64,000 bases of DNA. Source: Candidatus Cryptobacteroides intestinigallinarum. GTDB taxonomy: Bacteria > Bacteroidota > Bacteroidia > Bacteroidales > UBA932. The stretch covers positions 34,972 through 98,971 of the forward strand of contig JADIMK010000068.1 in NCBI GenBank assembly GCA_017694785.1. The letters run 5' to 3'. Of this stretch, positions 61,917-64,000 are shown in pieces. Every line of letters begins with the position of its first letter. Position 1 is the stretch's first letter. Below the pieces are notes generated by a model. That model was not told where the DNA came from. It saw only the letters and a program-made list of their open reading frames with translations, and ran no database searches. The position numbers were made by a program, and so were the translations under genes.

Positions 61917-63689
61917 ATGTACAGAACACATACTTGCGGTGAACTCCGCATTTCTGATGTCGGAAAGACTGTCACTCTGGCCGGATGGGTGCAGAGGACA
62001 AGGAAGCTCGGAGGCATGACATTCATCGACCTCCGCGACAGGTACGGTATCACACAGCTCGCACTGGACGGTACCGCTTCAGAAGAGCTGGCTGCGACAG
62101 CAAATTCCCTCGGCAGGGAATATGTCATCCAGGCAACGGGAGAGGTGATCGAGCGTCAGAGCAAGAATGCAAAGATGCCTACCGGAGACATCGAGATAAG
62201 GCTCAGCGGGATCAATATCCTCAACAAGGCCCAGACTCCTCCTTTCACCATCGAGGATGTGAGCGACGGCGGCGAGGAGCTCCGTGCAAAATACAGATAC
62301 CTTGACCTCAGGAGAAATCCTCTGAAGAAGGCCCTTGAGCTCCGCCACAGGCTTGCTCACGAGGTCCGCAACTACCTTGACTCCCTCGGGTTCATGGAGA
62401 TAGAGACCCCATACCTCATAAAGTCCACTCCGGAAGGTGCACGTGACTTCGTGGTGCCTTCACGTATGAATCCGGGACAGTTCTATGCCCTTCCTCAGTC
62501 TCCGCAGACTTTCAAGCAGCTGCTTATGGTCGCAGGCTACGACAGATATTTCCAGATCGTGCGCTGCTTCCGTGACGAGGATCTGCGTGCAGACCGTCAG
62601 CCTGAGTTCACACAGATAGACTGCGAGATGTCATTCGTCGAGAGAGACGATGTGCTCGATACATTCGAGGGCATGATGCGTACCCTTTTCAAGAATGTAC
62701 TCAATGTGGACATACCTAATCCTATACCTCGCATGAGCTGGTTCGATGCCATGGACAACTACGGTTCAGACAAGCCGGACATCAGGTACGGGATGAAGAT
62801 ACATGAGATCACATCCGATGTCCAGGGACACGGCTTCTCTGTATTTGATTCAGTGGAATATGTCGGTGCAATAGCTGTCGAAGGCCTTGCTGGCTACACA
62901 AGGAAGCAGCTTGACGAGCTCACCGAATGGGTCAAGAGACCTCAGGTCGGCGCCAAGGGACTCGTATATATCAAAGTCAATCCGGACGGAAGCATAAAGT
63001 CTTCAATTGACAAGTTCTTCACTCCTGAAGAGCTCAAGGCAATCGCCGAAAAGACCGGCGCAAAGGCAGGAGACCTCGTCCTTGTGCTCTGCGGACCGAA
63101 ACGCAAGACACAGACTATGCTCGGAGTGCTCCGTATCGAGATGGGCAACAGGCTAGGACTTCGCGACCCTCATGTCTTTGCACCTCTCTGGGTCATCGAT
63201 TTCCCTCTTCTTGAATGGGATGACGAGACCAACAGGTTCTATGCAATGCACCATCCGTTCACTGCCCCTAAGCCTGAGCAGCTGGATCTCTTCTACAGCG
63301 ACAAGAAGGAAGACCTTGAGAAGGTATGTGCCAATGCCTATGACTTCGTGCTCAACGGCACCGAGCTCGGAGGAGGTTCAATAAGGATCCATGACTCACA
63401 GATCCAGCAGAGGATGTTCGAGGTGCTCGGATTCACTGACGAGGATGCGCAGTACAAGTTCGGCTTCATCATCAATGCCTTCAAGTTTGGTGCTCCGCCT
63501 CACGGAGGTCTTGCATTCGGCTTCGACCGTATGTGCGCTCTCTTCGGCGGCCAGGAGACCATACGTGACTTCATCGCCTTCCCTAAGAACAACCAGGGCC
63601 GCGATGTGATGATCGACTCTCCTTCATACATCGACCAGATCCAGATGGACGAGCTCTGCCTTGTCTCTACAGCAAAGAAAGACAAGTAG
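61917..63689 (+). CDS. aspS: Aspartyl-tRNA synthetase
   Basis: AspRS charges tRNA-Asp (or also tRNA-Asn in organisms that use the transamidation path). The 590-residue class II enzyme has the anticodon-binding OB fold at the N terminus ([20 protein letters not shown]), motif 2 ([20 protein letters not shown]), a bacterial GAD insertion near residues 290-410, and motif 3 ([15 protein letters not shown]). This is the bacterial type. No glutamyl-tRNA amidotransferase gene is adjacent. Confidence 0.96.
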   Translation: MYRTHTCGELRISDVGKTVTLAGWVQRTRKLGGMTFIDLRDRYGITQLALDGTASEELAATANSLGREYVIQATGEVIERQSKNAKMPTGDIEIRLSGINILNKAQTPPFTIEDVSDGGEELRAKYRYLDLRRNPLKKALELRHRLAHEVRNYLDSLGFMEIETPYLIKSTPEGARDFVVPSRMNPGQFYALPQSPQTFKQLLMVAGYDRYFQIVRCFRDEDLRADRQPEFTQIDCEMSFVERDDVLDTFEGMMRTLFKNVLNVDIPNPIPRMSWFDAMDNYGSDKPDIRYGMKIHEITSDVQGHGFSVFDSVEYVGAIAVEGLAGYTRKQLDELTEWVKRPQVGAKGLVYIKVNPDGSIKSSIDKFFTPEELKAIAEKTGAKAGDLVLVLCGPKRKTQTMLGVLRIEMGNRLGLRDPHVFAPLWVIDFPLLEWDDETNRFYAMHHPFTAPKPEQLDLFYSDKKEDLEKVCANAYDFVLNGTELGGGSIRIHDSQIQQRMFEVLGFTDEDAQYKFGFIINAFKFGAPPHGGLAFGFDRMCALFGGQETIRDFIAFPKNNQGRDVMIDSPSYIDQIQMDELCLVSTAKKDK

Positions 63690-63710
63690 AAGAGACTCTA
63701 CAGATAAAAT
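63690..63710. other. Short spacer between aspS and the IS
   Basis: Only 21 nt separate the aspS stop from the apparent left end of the insertion sequence. No terminator is visible, so the IS may have landed just behind the gene. Confidence 0.4.
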
Positions 63711-63798
63711 AGGGACTGTCGTAAAAAGAATAAAAACTTTATAACGAATTGATTGCCAATGTAATATAAAATTTGTATATTAGCTAAAGATAAAAAGA

Positions 63799-63838
63799 AT
63801 ACCTCCAATTGCCCTAGAAAAGCCAAATTTGGAGGTAT
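63799..63838 (+). repeat. Hairpin in the IS leader
   Basis: ATACCTCCAA (63799-63808) and TTGGAGGTAT (63829-63838) form a perfect 10-bp stem, with further partial pairing inside. It sits 18 nt before the transposase ATG and could shield it from outside transcription or hold transposition in check. Confidence 0.5.
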
Positions 63839-63855
63839 CGCAAAAATTAATCTGC

Positions 63856-64000
63856 ATGGCTAAGGTACAAAAATTTCTCTGAAATATCACCCGATCTCCC
63901 TTTCACGGAGTTCGATTTTTATGAATTGTATAGGCGGACGTTCGAGACTAGCGAGCTGGGAAAAATCAGGAAGAGGCTGCCGCTTGGTGAGATGGCAGAG
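63856..64000 (+). pseudogene. Transposase N-terminus, frame broken near the start (partial)
   Basis: An ATG at 63856 reads MAKVQKFL and stops at 63880-63882. One base further on, in the +1 frame, the sequence continues NFSEISPDLPF, then FYELYRRTFETSELGKIR and KRLPLGEMAE to the window end without a stop. Removing one A from the run at 63869-63873 rejoins the two frames. This could be a true mutation, an assembly error, or a +1 frameshift. The protein resembles the N terminus of IS1182/IS5-type transposases with RTFETSELGKI. Confidence 0.55.

Larger units (their letters stand above)
63711..64000 (+). mobile_element. Left end of an insertion sequence (continues beyond window)
   Basis: The left end appears to start with GGGACTGTCGTAAAAAG (63712-63728), a type of terminal repeat common on Bacteroidetes IS elements. 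A leader of about 130 nt contains a strong hairpin. After that comes the N terminus of a transposase, running to the last base. The right end and the target duplication lie outside, so the family is not certain; an IS1182/IS5-like transposase would fit. Confidence 0.62.

Noticed and set aside
63690-63855. A tRNA or small RNA gene in the spacer after aspS
   Set aside because: The hairpin there is best explained as part of the IS leader; no cloverleaf can be drawn.

Overview
The window is ordinary chromosomal DNA of a member of the Bacteroidetes, most likely order Bacteroidales. The evidence is a GldH lipoprotein, a GTPase-defective EF-G paralogue, an S46 dipeptidyl peptidase, DUF5106 and DUF6249 proteins, an OprO/P-like porin, gene starts without Shine-Dalgarno sequences, and many copies of the Bacteroidetes -7 element TAnnTTTG (often TATCTTTG or TATATTTG). 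I cannot name a genus. No tRNA, rRNA, CRISPR array or prophage was seen.

Layout. 1-5.8 kb: the tail of hflX, then leftward sdhB, sdhA (with no cytochrome b gene beside them), a secreted Ntn hydrolase and ruvB. 5.8-6.1 kb: an AT-rich divergent spacer with phased DnaA-box-like nonamers. 6.1-15.6 kb: a rightward run of mfd, coaX, a barrel protein, a TPR protein, lptC and a PpiD-like foldase, i.e. repair, CoA and envelope biogenesis. 15.7-28.6 kb: ychF, an endonuclease/phosphatase-fold protein, galK, a CpXC protein, a YeiH transporter, a very large peptidase-propeller-barrel protein, a broken DUF5106 lipoprotein gene, a small barrel protein, galM, thyA and trmB. 28.6-32.5 kb: a YfhO membrane protein coupled to a glycosyltransferase. 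32.7-35.4 kb: mutS. 35.4-42.9 kb: a long leftward gene train of barrel protein, trxA, barrel protein, polyprenyl synthase, holB, PSP1 gene, gldH, folA and a sodium symporter. 43.0-46.7 kb: lgt, a ProXp-like deacylase and a HAD phosphatase, overlapping by 4 nt, then pgk. 46.8-52.5 kb: an rRNA-methyltransferase-like gene, then leftward an XRE regulator, rnhB, the S46 peptidase and an Mrp ATPase. 52.7-55.2 kb: a small HTH protein and the EF-G paralogue. 55.4-57.1 kb: the decayed 3' part of a GH2 glycosidase gene. 57.2-61.0 kb: a porin, alkD, and a three-gene ECF sigma cassette. 61.0-63.7 kb: ksgA and aspS. From about 63.7 kb an insertion sequence begins and runs off the end.

Most genes are housekeeping functions (replication and repair, nucleotide synthesis, translation, glycolysis) mixed with envelope assembly genes. 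The parts that stand out are the peptidase-propeller-barrel protein, the sigma cassette, the DnaA-box-like array, the operator-like palindrome before the XRE gene, the missing sdhC, the EF-G paralogue without its catalytic histidine, and three traces of decay or transposition (DUF5106 gene, GH2 gene, IS). I found no clear new defence or metabolic system.
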